Shown here piece after piece: positions 9,134 to 17,692 of a stretch of 64,000 nt of DNA (its first letter is position 1; each line of letters starts with the position of its first letter). Both the position numbers and the translations under genes were made by a program. The stretch spans positions 50,808-114,807 of the forward strand of contig CALXRC010000004.1 of the NCBI GenBank assembly GCA_944390865.1, read 5' to 3'. This stretch comes from an uncultured Spirochaetales bacterium (GTDB taxonomy: Bacteria; Spirochaetota; Spirochaetia; Sphaerochaetales; Sphaerochaetaceae). The notes below the pieces were generated by a model, which saw only the letters and a list, made by a program, of their open reading frames with translations, had not been told where the DNA came from and did not search any database.

Positions 9134-10165
9134 TCAGTTGTTTATCATTGCCTGAGTCCACTCGCTGGTCCATCTGTCGATGTTCTCAGCTACATACTCA
9201 GGATCCATGCTGAACACTTTCTCCGGTACTGGTGCCCAGTCATAGGCATCCGGAAGCTCCGTGCTGTTGTTCACAGGGTACATGGAATTTGCAATGGCGG
9301 TCTCTCTCTGTCCTTCTGTGAGAATGAAGTCAATAAAGGTCTTTGCCTCTTCCTTGCTGTCACTTGAGGCCAGAAGTCCGATTGACTCAATTGTCTGATG
9401 ATGACCTTCAGGGAAGAGGACTGCCTGATAGCGTGTGCTGTCTTCCCACAGTACATGGTAGACAGGGCTTGTGGTATAGCTGATCACGATATCTGCCTCT
9501 CCTTCAGTGAAGAGTCCGTAGGCTGATGACCATCCGTCTGCAATGGTGAGGGCGTTTTCACCTACATCCTTCCACCAGTCAAGGTAGCCGTCCTCTCCGT
9601 AGATCTCAATTGTCCACAGCAGAAGGCCAAGTCCGACGGAAGAGGTTCTGGGGTCAATCAGGATGATCTGGTCCTTGAACTCCGGACTTCTCAGATCTTC
9701 AAGGCTTTCCGGTTTTCTTGTTGTTCCTTCGCTGTCCCAGACAAAGGCAAACACGCCGTAGTCAAACGGAATGAGCCTGTTCTCAGGATCAAACTTCAGA
9801 CTGTCGTCAATGCTGGCGAGCTCTGGGGACTCATAGCTTTCAAAAAGCCCTGACTCATAGGCTGTGCTGGCCTGATCGTCTGAGATTCCCATGATGAGGT
9901 CAGCCGGGCAGCTGTCGCCTTCCGTGATCGCACGGGAAAGCATTTCGACAGCATCTCCGCTGCTGACAACATTGACCTTGATTCCCGTCTCTTCTTCAAA
10001 GAGCGGAATGAGGGTAGGTCCGCTTCCCCATTCTGATGAGAAGGTGTCGTAACAGTAAAGAGTGATGGATTTTTCTTCACTGACAGTCTCTCCTGCAGCC
10101 TGTGCGAAGACAGATGACAGGCAGAGCAGAACAGTCAGCAATACAAGTAAGAACTGCTTTTTCAT
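9134..10165 (-). CDS. thiB: Thiamine/TPP periplasmic binding protein (ThiB/TbpA)
   Basis: Solute-binding protein feeding ThiP/ThiQ (343 aa). Signal peptide MKKQFLLVLLTVLLCLSSVFAQA. Family-specific stretches can be seen: LYCYDTFSSEWGSGP near the N-terminus, ADLIMGISDD, and PFDYGVFAFVWDS, which correspond to conserved parts of TbpA. Ribosome site GGAGG (10170-10174) lies 4 bases from the ATG and is complementary to a segment just after the riboswitch aptamer, so translation is probably controlled by TPP. First gene of the operon. Confidence 0.9.
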   Translation of the reverse strand: MKKQFLLVLLTVLLCLSSVFAQAAGETVSEEKSITLYCYDTFSSEWGSGPTLIPLFEEETGIKVNVVSSGDAVEMLSRAITEGDSCPADLIMGISDDQASTAYESGLFESYESPELASIDDSLKFDPENRLIPFDYGVFAFVWDSEGTTRKPESLEDLRSPEFKDQIILIDPRTSSVGLGLLLWTIEIYGEDGYLDWWKDVGENALTIADGWSSAYGLFTEGEADIVISYTTSPVYHVLWEDSTRYQAVLFPEGHHQTIESIGLLASSDSKEEAKTFIDFILTEGQRETAIANSMYPVNNSTELPDAYDWAPVPEKVFSMDPEYVAENIDRWTSEWTQAMINN

Positions 10166-10219
10166 AAAGCCTCCGGTATCTGAAAATCTGCCCTGGGTAT
10201 GGGTTATGAAATGAGGCTT

Positions 10220-10296
10220 CTGCGCTCCCTACGCTGGATTTATCCAAATCAGGTAACGGGTATATCCTCAGTCCAAACAGCCACCCCGGACACAAG
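10220..10296 (-). promoter_or_regulatory. TPP (thiamine pyrophosphate) riboswitch, THI element
   Basis: On the minus strand the conserved THI-box blocks appear in order: CCGGGGTGG, CTGAGGATATACCCG, ACCTGATTTGGATAA and CCAGCGTAGGGA. Together they form the pyrimidine-sensing arm (CTGA..A) and the pyrophosphate-sensing arm around GCGTAGGGA. It lies 55 bases upstream of thiB. Just after the aptamer, GAAGCCTC (complement of 10213-10220) can pair with the thiB ribosome site GAGGCTT (complement of 10167-10173), and no terminator lies between, so control is likely at translation. The same AAGC bases could also extend the P1 stem, so the exact switching polarity is not obvious by eye. Confidence 0.95.
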
Positions 10297-10320
10297 CTAG
10301 ACTAAAGCAGAGCAGGGGAA

Positions 10321-10344
10321 GGGGGGAGGGGGGGGGGGGGGAGG
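10321..10344. repeat. Poly-G tract (G6-A-G14-A-GG), poly-C on the thi coding strand
   Basis: A run of six G, one A, fourteen G (10328-10341), one A and two G on the plus strand. It sits between the oppA terminator and the thi riboswitch, about 25-45 bases upstream of the aptamer, where the -35 region of the thi promoter should be. Such homopolymers are prone to slipped-strand length change, and G-rich DNA can form quadruplexes. It could also be an assembly trouble spot. Confidence 0.9.
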
Positions 10345-10380
10345 AAAAAAGAAAGGCACCTCCGTTTCTGAAGGTGCCCT
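10345..10380 (-). terminator. Rho-independent terminator of oppA
   Basis: On the minus strand: GGGCACCT, a loop containing TCAGAAACGG, AGGTGCC, then TTTCTTTTTT (10354-10345). It follows the oppA stop by about 22 bases. Confidence 0.9.
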
Positions 10381-10402
10381 GAGGTCTGCATCTTATCTTC
10401 CG

Positions 10403-12109
10403 TTACTTAAGATAGATGTCTTTTGTCGGATGGTAGTCCATTGTGTTCGGATACCAGCCGCCCCACTTGCTGGTGTCAATCATGTTCTGTGAGACATAGA
10501 CATACAGCGGGATGATTGCCTGATCCTGGTTGATCAGGATGTTCTCTGCCTGCTTGAGGACATTGAATCTCTCCTCTCCGGCTGCCATTGTGGCTGCCTG
10601 CTGGATCAGTGCATCGTACTCTGCATTGGAGTACTTTCCGCCGTTCATGCCTGCGCCTGTGATGAACATGTCAAGGAATGTGTTCGGATCCTGGTAGTCA
10701 CCGACCCATCCGGCACGTGCGATCTGGAAGTTGCCTGAGTTCCTGTTGGCAAGGTAGGTTGCCCATTCCTGGTTCTCAAGCACGACGTTGATGTTGAGGT
10801 TCTCCTTAAGCTGCTGCTGGATGAACTCTGCGATCTGGCGGTGAGCGTCATCTGTGTTGTAGAGGACTGAGATTGTCGGGAAGCCTACGCCGTTCGGATA
10901 GCCTGCCTCTGCAAGGAGCTGCTGGGCATACTCCGGATCGTAGAGAACACCGCCTCTTTCCTCTTCCTGAAGAGCCTCATAACCGGCCATGTCAGGCACG
11001 ATGCCCCAGCATGCGATCTGTCCGGCGCGTGTGACTTCTTCAACAAGCTGCTCGCGGTCGATTGCGTAGCTGATTGCCTTTCTCACTCTCACATCGTCAA
11101 GAGGCGGCTCTGTGACGTTGATTGTGTAGTAGTAAGTTGACAGCTGCGGTGCAACCTGATAGTCGCTTCTCATCTGGATCTCATCGAATCTGTTGAGGTC
11201 GATGCCTGTATTCCAGTCAACCTGTCCGGAAAGGTACATGTTGTAGTTTGTAGCGACATCATCGCTGGCGAGGAAGACGACTTCATCAAGATGCACGTTC
11301 TCGGCATCCCAGTATGTTTCGTTCTTCACACAGACAATTCTGTCCTGAGGTGTGTGCTCTGCAAGGACATAAGGTCCATTTCCGACAAAGTTCTCAGGCT
11401 TTGTCCAGTCTGTGCCGTACTCCTCGATGGCATGCTGCGGAACAATTGCGAATGAATAGTGTGAAAGGGCACCGATGACATACGGAAGCGGTCCGATGAG
11501 CGTCATTTCAAAAGTCTTGTCGTCGATGGCGCGGATCTGGAGTGCTTCAGGACCGGCTTCACCGCTGTTGAACTCTGATGCACCTGCGATGAACATTGCA
11601 GGGAACCAGGCGTACGGGCTTCCTGTTGCAGGATCGAGCTCACGTGTCCATGAGTAGACGACATCCTGAGCCGTGATAGGCACACCGTCTGACCAGACAG
11701 CATCTTCTCTGAGATGGAATGTGTATGTGAGGCCGTCTTCTGAGATGTCCCAGCTTTCCGCAACGCCCGGGATTCCGTCAGCTGTCTCAGGATCAATTGT
11801 CACAAGGCCTTCAAAAAGAGCCTCGTAGATTCTGTGCTCCGGAACACCCTGAATCTGGCTCGGGTCAAGGCTTTCAGGCTCTGCGCTGTTGGCGATGACA
11901 AAGCGTACAGGCTCATCTGAAGCTGTTTCAGCAGGAGCTGCAGTCTCTGCTGCAGAAGCCGCTGTCGTGCTTGTTGTTGTCGTAGTTGTCGAGGCTGTGG
12001 CTGAAGCTGCAGAACTTGCTGTGCTTGAGGAATCTCCGCCGCATGAAGCGAGCGTGATGGTGCACAGAGCTGCAAGCAGCATCATGATTACCGCAATAGA
12101 TTTCTTCAT
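10403..12109 (-). CDS. oppA: Oligopeptide ABC transporter binding lipoprotein OppA
   Basis: Family 5 solute-binding lipoprotein (568 aa) that delivers peptides to OppBCDF. Lipobox LASC (C23), then a low-complexity Ala/Ser/Thr linker (about 26-62, including TTTTTTSTT). The SBP_bac_5 domain follows, with NSAEPESLDPSQIQG, the conserved VYSWTRELDPATGSPYA region and a typical C-terminal YPNTMDY. It has its own strong ribosome site (TTAGGAGG) and terminator, and is separated from oppBCDF by an opposing gene, so it can be expressed at a higher level than the membrane part. The A/T-rich 12122-12240 stretch upstream must hold its promoter; I cannot fix the boxes. Confidence 0.93.
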   Translation of the reverse strand: MKKSIAVIMMLLAALCTITLASCGGDSSSTASSAASATASTTTTTTSTTAASAAETAAPAETASDEPVRFVIANSAEPESLDPSQIQGVPEHRIYEALFEGLVTIDPETADGIPGVAESWDISEDGLTYTFHLREDAVWSDGVPITAQDVVYSWTRELDPATGSPYAWFPAMFIAGASEFNSGEAGPEALQIRAIDDKTFEMTLIGPLPYVIGALSHYSFAIVPQHAIEEYGTDWTKPENFVGNGPYVLAEHTPQDRIVCVKNETYWDAENVHLDEVVFLASDDVATNYNMYLSGQVDWNTGIDLNRFDEIQMRSDYQVAPQLSTYYYTINVTEPPLDDVRVRKAISYAIDREQLVEEVTRAGQIACWGIVPDMAGYEALQEEERGGVLYDPEYAQQLLAEAGYPNGVGFPTISVLYNTDDAHRQIAEFIQQQLKENLNINVVLENQEWATYLANRNSGNFQIARAGWVGDYQDPNTFLDMFITGAGMNGGKYSNAEYDALIQQAATMAAGEERFNVLKQAENILINQDQAIIPLYVYVSQNMIDTSKWGGWYPNTMDYHPTKDIYLK

Positions 12110-12276
12110 TTGTACCTCCTAAGGCAAATCAAATTAGCTGAATACTACTTCATTTTCCACTTTTATTCTATACTTTATGTAAATATTTTTATCTTTATGC
12201 ATTTTGTATGCAAATTAGGCAGACTGTACTTTTTCTGTCCTTGCCACCGGCCAGCCAAAGATAATATCATCTTCAT

Positions 12277-12831
12277 ATGTTTTCCTATAATCTGAGAAAG
12301 AAATCAGACACGAAGCTGGTCTATTCGCTCTCTGCGGGCATCAGGATCCTGTCTTTCGTCTTTGCCCTGATTCTCGTGACTGGAATAATCAGTGCCGCAT
12401 CAGAAGAGGGCTTCACGCTTTCCCTCATCATACCGTCAGTCTTCATAGCCGTGCTTTTTCTCATTCCCTTTTACAGGGACGAGTGGATTTTTGACAACGC
12501 AAAGGAAGAGGCTGTCTGCGTCTTCGGGCTTGGCTGCTTTGTGAAGAGGCAGGTGCTGGCTTACAGTGAGATAGACTGTGTGGAAATAAGGCACTTTTAT
12601 AAGGGAATACGTGAAGGAAGCTCTGCCAGGCCCACCTGGCGCAACAGGGAAATGTCGCAGCTGAGCATCGTTGCGCTGGATGAGATGACAGGAAGACTCA
12701 GCATGGAGACTGCTCCTGCCAGAAAATACGGCCTGAAGCTTGAGCGGACGGCCAATCTCATTGCCTCTTTCACCGGACTCAGGCTCAGCATCGACAAGGC
12801 CGCCCTTGAGACCGGATTCCGCCGCAGATGA
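12277..12831 (+). CDS. Hypothetical membrane protein, two transmembrane helices
   Basis: 184 aa. Two hydrophobic helices (about 25-42 and 48-66) separated by a short loop, then a hydrophilic domain of about 115 residues that resembles bacterial PH-like domains in pattern (DEWIFDNAKEEAVCVFGLG, then YSEIDCVEI). No named family recognised. It lies alone on the plus strand between oppA and oppF. No Shine-Dalgarno: the ATG is preceded by AATATCATCTTCAT. Its stop codon abuts the oppF terminator hairpin. Confidence 0.6.
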   Translation: MFSYNLRKKSDTKLVYSLSAGIRILSFVFALILVTGIISAASEEGFTLSLIIPSVFIAVLFLIPFYRDEWIFDNAKEEAVCVFGLGCFVKRQVLAYSEIDCVEIRHFYKGIREGSSARPTWRNREMSQLSIVALDEMTGRLSMETAPARKYGLKLERTANLIASFTGLRLSIDKAALETGFRRR

Positions 12832-12859
12832 AAAAGGCTGTCCATTTCGGGGACAGCCT
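12831..12859 (-). terminator. Terminator of the oppBCDF operon
   Basis: Minus strand: AGGCTGTCC, loop, GGACAGCCT, then TTTTT (complement of 12831-12835). The nine-base stem is perfect. The hairpin overlaps the stop codon of the opposing gene by one base and may also serve it, although a T-run is missing on the plus side. Confidence 0.85.
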
Positions 12860-12867
12860 CAGGAATG

Positions 12868-13962
12868 TCAGTCTTTTTTATGTTTTCTCGCTTCCTTCGC
12901 TTTCAGCTTCTGCTCTTCCTCTGTCAGAGTGTCATCAGCTTCCTCAGCGACAGGCCTGTCATCATACAGGAAGCAGGCGACCTTGTGGTCATTGCCGCAG
13001 TCAAACATGGGCGGCACGCAGCTGGCGCACTTGTCCATTCTCTTTGAACATCTGTCATAGAAGTAGCAGCAGTGACGCTCCTTGTCAGGGGAGGGCACAT
13101 CTCCTTCAAGCACGATCCTCTTCCTGTTTCTTTCAATTTTAGGATCCGGGATCGGTGCTGCGGAGAGCAGCGCCTCCGTATATGGATGAAGCGGGTTGCT
13201 GTAAAGCTCATCCGATGAGGAGATTTCCATTATCTTTCCAAGATACATGACAATGACCCTGTGCGAGATATGCTGTATCACTCCAAGATCATGGGCGATG
13301 AAGATGAAGGTGACGCCCATATCCTTCTGGATATCGCTGATCAGGTTGAGTATCTGGGCCTGAATCGACACATCAAGCGCAGAGACCGGCTCGTCTGCCA
13401 GAATGATCTCCGGATTCAGGGCCAGTGCCCTGGCAATTCCGATCCTCTGCCTCTGTCCGCCTGAGAACTCATGCGGGTAGCGGTTCACGAAGGCCTTGTT
13501 GATGCCGACTTTCTCCATCAGATCCTTCACGCGCTCCTCAAGCTCATCCTCTGTGTACTTCTTTTCCAGCAGGCCGCGCCTGTTGTAAGTCCTCAGGGGC
13601 TCCATGATGATGTTCCTGACAGTCATTCTCGGATCAAGCGAGGCATAGGGATCCTGGAATATCATCTGGATGTTCCTTCTTTCTTTCAGAAGCGTGTCCT
13701 TGTCGGCCTTGCACAGATCGACTCCATGGAAAAGGATCTCTCCTGTGGTCGGTTTGTAAAGCTGTGCAATTGAGCGCACTGTGGTGCTCTTTCCGCAGCC
13801 GGACTCTCCGACTATGCCGACAGTTTCGCCTTTGTATACATCGAAGCTTATGCCGTCAACGGCCCTGATAAAGCCGACTGTCTTTTTCAGGATGCCGCCT
13901 TCGTCAATGGGGAAGTGCTGTTTAAGATTCCTGACAGAAAGAATTATTTCCTTGTTTTCCAT
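12868..13962 (-). CDS. oppF: Oligopeptide ABC transporter ATPase OppF
   Basis: 364 aa. Walker [11 protein letters not shown]-loop MIFQDPYASLDPRM, signature FSGGQRQRIGIARAL, Walker B ILADEPVSALD and H-loop FIAHDLGV. The oligopeptide-family C-terminal segment has a cysteine cluster (HCCYFYDRCSK, then CASC), which in related Opp/Dpp ATPases can bind a metal or Fe-S centre. The tail is a charged Lys/Glu helix (about 335-364). The start overlaps the stop of oppD by one base. Confidence 0.94.
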   Translation of the reverse strand: MENKEIILSVRNLKQHFPIDEGGILKKTVGFIRAVDGISFDVYKGETVGIVGESGCGKSTTVRSIAQLYKPTTGEILFHGVDLCKADKDTLLKERRNIQMIFQDPYASLDPRMTVRNIIMEPLRTYNRRGLLEKKYTEDELEERVKDLMEKVGINKAFVNRYPHEFSGGQRQRIGIARALALNPEIILADEPVSALDVSIQAQILNLISDIQKDMGVTFIFIAHDLGVIQHISHRVIVMYLGKIMEISSSDELYSNPLHPYTEALLSAAPIPDPKIERNRKRIVLEGDVPSPDKERHCCYFYDRCSKRMDKCASCVPPMFDCGNDHKVACFLYDDRPVAEEADDTLTEEEQKLKAKEARKHKKD

Positions 13963-14999
13963 TAATTTTCTCCTTTCCTGGCGGCTTTCAGAGCCTCTTC
14001 TCTCTCTTCCTCGCTGCAGTGAAGCCAGCAGGCGACATAGTGGTCGTCACCTGTCTTCTTCACAGGAGGATAGGCATGGGTGCAGACTTCGCAGGTCCTG
14101 TTGCAGCGCGGGTGGAAAGGACAGCAGGGCGGAAGATCAATTACGTTTGGCGGCTGGCCCTCAATCGAGAAGAGCCTTTCTTCCCTGCTGCCGTCCATTT
14201 TTGGCACGGATGCGATCAGCCCCTTTGTATAAGGGTGCATCGGGTTTTCATAAAGATCGTCAGTATTGGCTGATTCCACGACCCGTCCCGCATACATGAC
14301 GCAGACCTTGTCGCACATGCCTGCCACGACACCAAGATCGTGAGTGATGAGGATGACGGCCGTGCCCATTTCCTGGCTGATTTTCTTGATCAGCTCGAGA
14401 ATCTGGGCCTGAATCGTGACATCCAGGGCAGTGGTAGGCTCGTCAGCAATCAGGAGATCTGCATTGCAGCTGAGCGCCATTGCGATCATGACGCGCTGTC
14501 TCATTCCGCCTGAGAACTGGTGAGGATAGCAGTCAATCCTGGATTCTGCTGAGGGAATGCCGACAAGCTGCAGCATCCTTATCGCCTTGGCCCTGGCTTC
14601 CTGCTTTGTCACATCCTGATGCAGCCTGATTGTCTCAATCATCTGGGTTGAAATTCTCAGATATGGATTGAGGCTTGTCATCGGATCCTGGAAGATCATT
14701 GAGATCTTGTTGCCGCGGATGTTCCTCAGCTCCTTTTCGCTGAGAGTCATGATGTCAGTGCCCTTGTAGATGACTTCTCCTCCTACAATCTTTCCCGGAG
14801 GGGAGGGCACAAGGCGCATGATGGAAAGGTTTGTCACAGACTTGCCGCAGCCAGATTCTCCAACAAGGCCGACGGTCTCTCCTTCGTGGACTGTGAAAGA
14901 CACTCCGTCTACAGCCTTGAGTATGCCGTTGTCTGTCTTGAAATATGTCCTGAGGTCCTTGACCTCCAGCAGCACGTTCGCATTGTTGAACTTGTTCAT
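13962..14999 (-). CDS. oppD: Oligopeptide ABC transporter ATPase OppD
   Basis: 345 aa; partner ATPase of OppF. Walker [10 protein letters not shown], signature [15 protein letters not shown], Walker [14 protein letters not shown]-loop ITHDLGV. The C-terminal oligo_HPY-type region carries [15 protein letters not shown], again a Cys cluster. Third gene of oppBCDF, 12 bases after oppC. Confidence 0.94.
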   Translation of the reverse strand: MNKFNNANVLLEVKDLRTYFKTDNGILKAVDGVSFTVHEGETVGLVGESGCGKSVTNLSIMRLVPSPPGKIVGGEVIYKGTDIMTLSEKELRNIRGNKISMIFQDPMTSLNPYLRISTQMIETIRLHQDVTKQEARAKAIRMLQLVGIPSAESRIDCYPHQFSGGMRQRVMIAMALSCNADLLIADEPTTALDVTIQAQILELIKKISQEMGTAVILITHDLGVVAGMCDKVCVMYAGRVVESANTDDLYENPMHPYTKGLIASVPKMDGSREERLFSIEGQPPNVIDLPPCCPFHPRCNRTCEVCTHAYPPVKKTGDDHYVACWLHCSEEEREEALKAARKGEN

Positions 15000-15011
15000 C
15001 GCTCGTCCTCC

Positions 15012-16607
15012 TTAAAGCTGGTTCTTGCTCTGCGGATCAAAGGCATCCCTGAGTCCGTCTCCGAGGAAGTTCATGGAGAAGAGGAAGATGACCATTATGA
15101 TGCTCGGGATGATGAGCTTGTACGGATACAGCGCCATTGATGAGACGGCATCTCCGATAAGCGATCCCCAGGATGCATATGGTGCCTGGACGCCGAGGCC
15201 GAGGAAGGAAAGGAAGCTTTCCTGCATGATGAAGGCCGGAATCCTGATTGTCGAGTATACGATGATGATGCTGAGGCTGTTGGGAATCATGTGCCTGAAG
15301 ATGATGTGCATCGTAGATCCGCCCATGCTTCTTGCCGCCTCAACGTATTCCTGATTCTTCAGGCTCATGATCTGGCCGCGGACCATTCGCGCGATCGTGA
15401 GCCACGAGACGAGAGCCAGCGCGAAGAAGAGGTTGATGATGTTCCTGCCGAAAATGGCCATGCAGATGATGACAAGCAGCATGTAGGGCAGGCCGTACAT
15501 GATGTCGACAAAGCGCATCAGGTAGTAGTCGACCTTGCCTCCGAGGTAACCGGCAAGGGCACCGACGAGAATGCCGATGAAAATACTGGTGATTGTGCCG
15601 ACCAGACCGATTGCGATTGAGATCTGGCTTCCGTAAATGATTCGGCTCAGCAGATCTCTTCCAAGATAGTCAGTGCCGCAGATGTAGCGGCGCTCATGAA
15701 CGCGTGACACCTCAAGCTCGACATGAAGCCCGTTGCTCAGGTCAAAGGTTCCCCTGTAGGGAAGCTGGGCCTGCCCGGAAGTGATGAGACTGTTGATGTC
15801 GCTGCTTGCACTGCGCTGGGCAATCTGCTCAATGTAGCCGATGATGTTCTGTACGGCCCTGTTCTGGAAGGCCGTCTCGCCCATGGCATCCATTTCCATC
15901 TCGACAGCCGCAGTGAGGTCCTCTCCCGTCAGTGACGAGTCATTTGCTCTCAGCTCATTGGTTACGGCGGCGCTGACCTCGTTGTACATTGACTGGCTGA
16001 CAAGCTCAATGTCGGCTCCGATCAGCTGTGCGTAGAGGCTGAGGATTGTGTCATAGTCCATATCCTCGATGCTGACCATCTCTCCGTCAACCGGAGCACT
16101 GACAGAGTTGATTGTGATCAGCGTTTCTGTCTCAATGTCTTCAAGAAGGTTGTCGATTCTCCTCTGTTCAGATGAGTTCCATTCGAAAGTTCCTTCCTCA
16201 ATGGCCTGCATGCCTCTGGCATAGACAAGGTCCCAGACGTTGTTTGTCTTGCTCTGCTGGATCCATGTCTCTATCTGGGCATCTTCCTCATCGCTCAGCT
16301 CAAGCCTTCCGCCTCTCCATGCCTGAAAGAAGAGGTTCTTCATCTCCTGTTCCATCATGAGCTCTCCGGCTGTCTTGGTCAGAGAAGGGCGGAGGTTCCT
16401 GTGCGAGGTTACTGCCTGATCGTAAGGGTAGAGAGGAAGCAGGTCTGCACAGAGGGCAACCAGGGCATAGATGATGACGATGACGCCTCCCACCACTGCA
16501 AGCTTGTTCTTCTTGAGACGCTTCCAGGCTTCCTTTGTGAGGCTTGTTCCGACAATGACCTGATCAAATTCGTTGGTTGCGATTTCTTTTTTTCTGAATA
16601 TTGCCAT
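15012..16607 (-). CDS. oppC: Oligopeptide ABC transporter permease OppC with large insertion
   Basis: Inner-membrane permease, but 531 aa where OppC is usually near 300. The N-terminal helix (about 38-58) is followed by about 230 extra residues (roughly 65-300) of acidic, helix-rich sequence (EDIETETLITINSV, then LTGEDLTAAVEMEMDA) before the standard domain resumes at YICGTDYLGRDLLSRIIYGS. EAA loop: EYVEAARSMGGSTMHIIFRH. The insertion falls in the first periplasmic loop. Reading frame is intact and flanking genes are normal, so this is not a frameshift artefact. Confidence 0.92.
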   Translation of the reverse strand: MAIFRKKEIATNEFDQVIVGTSLTKEAWKRLKKNKLAVVGGVIVIIYALVALCADLLPLYPYDQAVTSHRNLRPSLTKTAGELMMEQEMKNLFFQAWRGGRLELSDEEDAQIETWIQQSKTNNVWDLVYARGMQAIEEGTFEWNSSEQRRIDNLLEDIETETLITINSVSAPVDGEMVSIEDMDYDTILSLYAQLIGADIELVSQSMYNEVSAAVTNELRANDSSLTGEDLTAAVEMEMDAMGETAFQNRAVQNIIGYIEQIAQRSASSDINSLITSGQAQLPYRGTFDLSNGLHVELEVSRVHERRYICGTDYLGRDLLSRIIYGSQISIAIGLVGTITSIFIGILVGALAGYLGGKVDYYLMRFVDIMYGLPYMLLVIICMAIFGRNIINLFFALALVSWLTIARMVRGQIMSLKNQEYVEAARSMGGSTMHIIFRHMIPNSLSIIIVYSTIRIPAFIMQESFLSFLGLGVQAPYASWGSLIGDAVSSMALYPYKLIIPSIIMVIFLFSMNFLGDGLRDAFDPQSKNQL

Positions 16608-16618
16608 CCCCGTTCTCC

Positions 16619-17548
16619 TTACTTGTAGCTGATCCTGGGATCAAGGTAGGCATAGACAATGTCCACAATGAAGTTCATCACGATGAGGATGACAGAGTAG
16701 ACAATGACAACACCGACGATGAGTGTGTAGTCACGGTTGAATGATGACTGCACAAAGAACTTTCCCAGTCCTGGAACGAGGAAGACCTGTTCAACGACAA
16801 TACTTCCGGTAAGAATGCCTGCAAAAGCTGGTCCGAGATAGGAGACGACTGGCAGCATGGCGCCCTTCATGGCATGCTTGAATATGATGGTGCTGTTCTT
16901 CATGCCTTTTGCGCGTGCTGTCCTGATGTAATCTGAGCGCAGGGTCTCTACCATGCTTGAGCGTGTGAGTCTTGCGATGTCAGCATAGTAGGCGAAGCTC
17001 AGGGCGATTACAGGAAGCACTGCGGTCCTGACAGGCGCGTCATTCATGAACCAGCCTGTCGTAGGGAACCAGCCCAGCGTCATGCAGAACACCTGCTGCA
17101 GGAACGGGGCGAAGACAAAAAGCGGTATGGAAAGGCCCAGTGCGGCCAGACTCATTGGTATGTAGTCAAGCAAAGTGTTCTGCCTGACTGCTGCCAGCAC
17201 TCCCAGCGATATTCCGAACAGCAGGGCGACAGCCATTGCCATCGACCCCAGGACAACAGAGTTTGGAAGTGATACGCCGATAAGAGTATTTACATCATAG
17301 TCTTTGTACTTGTAGCTTGGTCCGAGATCACCTCTGATTACATCAAACATATATCTTCCGTATTGGACAATCAGGGGCTCATCCATATGATACTTTGCCT
17401 CAATGTTTCTCTTCACAGCTTCAGGAAGGGCTCTTTCCCCGTCGAAAGGGCCGCCGGGCGCGATGCGCACAATGAAAAAGCTGAGTGTGACAATGATAAA
17501 CAGAGTCGGTATCATACCAATTAGACGCTTGATAATGTACTTTGTCAT
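16619..17548 (-). CDS. oppB: Oligopeptide ABC transporter permease OppB
   Basis: 309 aa, normal length. Starts MTKYIIKRLIGMIPTLFIIV as in the family, has the periplasmic ..GPFDGERALPEAVKRNIEAK.. segment, and the EAA loop DYIRTARAKGMKNSTIIFKH. First gene of the operon, with a GAGGAT ribosome site. Upstream, TTGAAA and TACAAG about 17 bases apart (minus strand, within 17585-17615) could be the promoter. Confidence 0.94.
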   Translation of the reverse strand: MTKYIIKRLIGMIPTLFIIVTLSFFIVRIAPGGPFDGERALPEAVKRNIEAKYHMDEPLIVQYGRYMFDVIRGDLGPSYKYKDYDVNTLIGVSLPNSVVLGSMAMAVALLFGISLGVLAAVRQNTLLDYIPMSLAALGLSIPLFVFAPFLQQVFCMTLGWFPTTGWFMNDAPVRTAVLPVIALSFAYYADIARLTRSSMVETLRSDYIRTARAKGMKNSTIIFKHAMKGAMLPVVSYLGPAFAGILTGSIVVEQVFLVPGLGKFFVQSSFNRDYTLIVGVVIVYSVILIVMNFIVDIVYAYLDPRISYK

Positions 17549-17692
17549 TACTGTATTATCCTCATTGCAATGGAATTACTTGTATCTGATTTCTCCGTTT
17601 TTTTCAATAGATTGCAAGTATTCTGCATATTCTTGTATTTATTATGCATTTTTGTCTTTCTTGTGGACTGAATAGTGCTATTGGGGTAACTT

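Noticed and set aside
11930..12030. Repetitive DNA in oppA considered as a tandem repeat or CRISPR-like array
   Set aside because: It is an Ala/Ser/Thr low-complexity linker after the lipobox with irregular units; no spacers.
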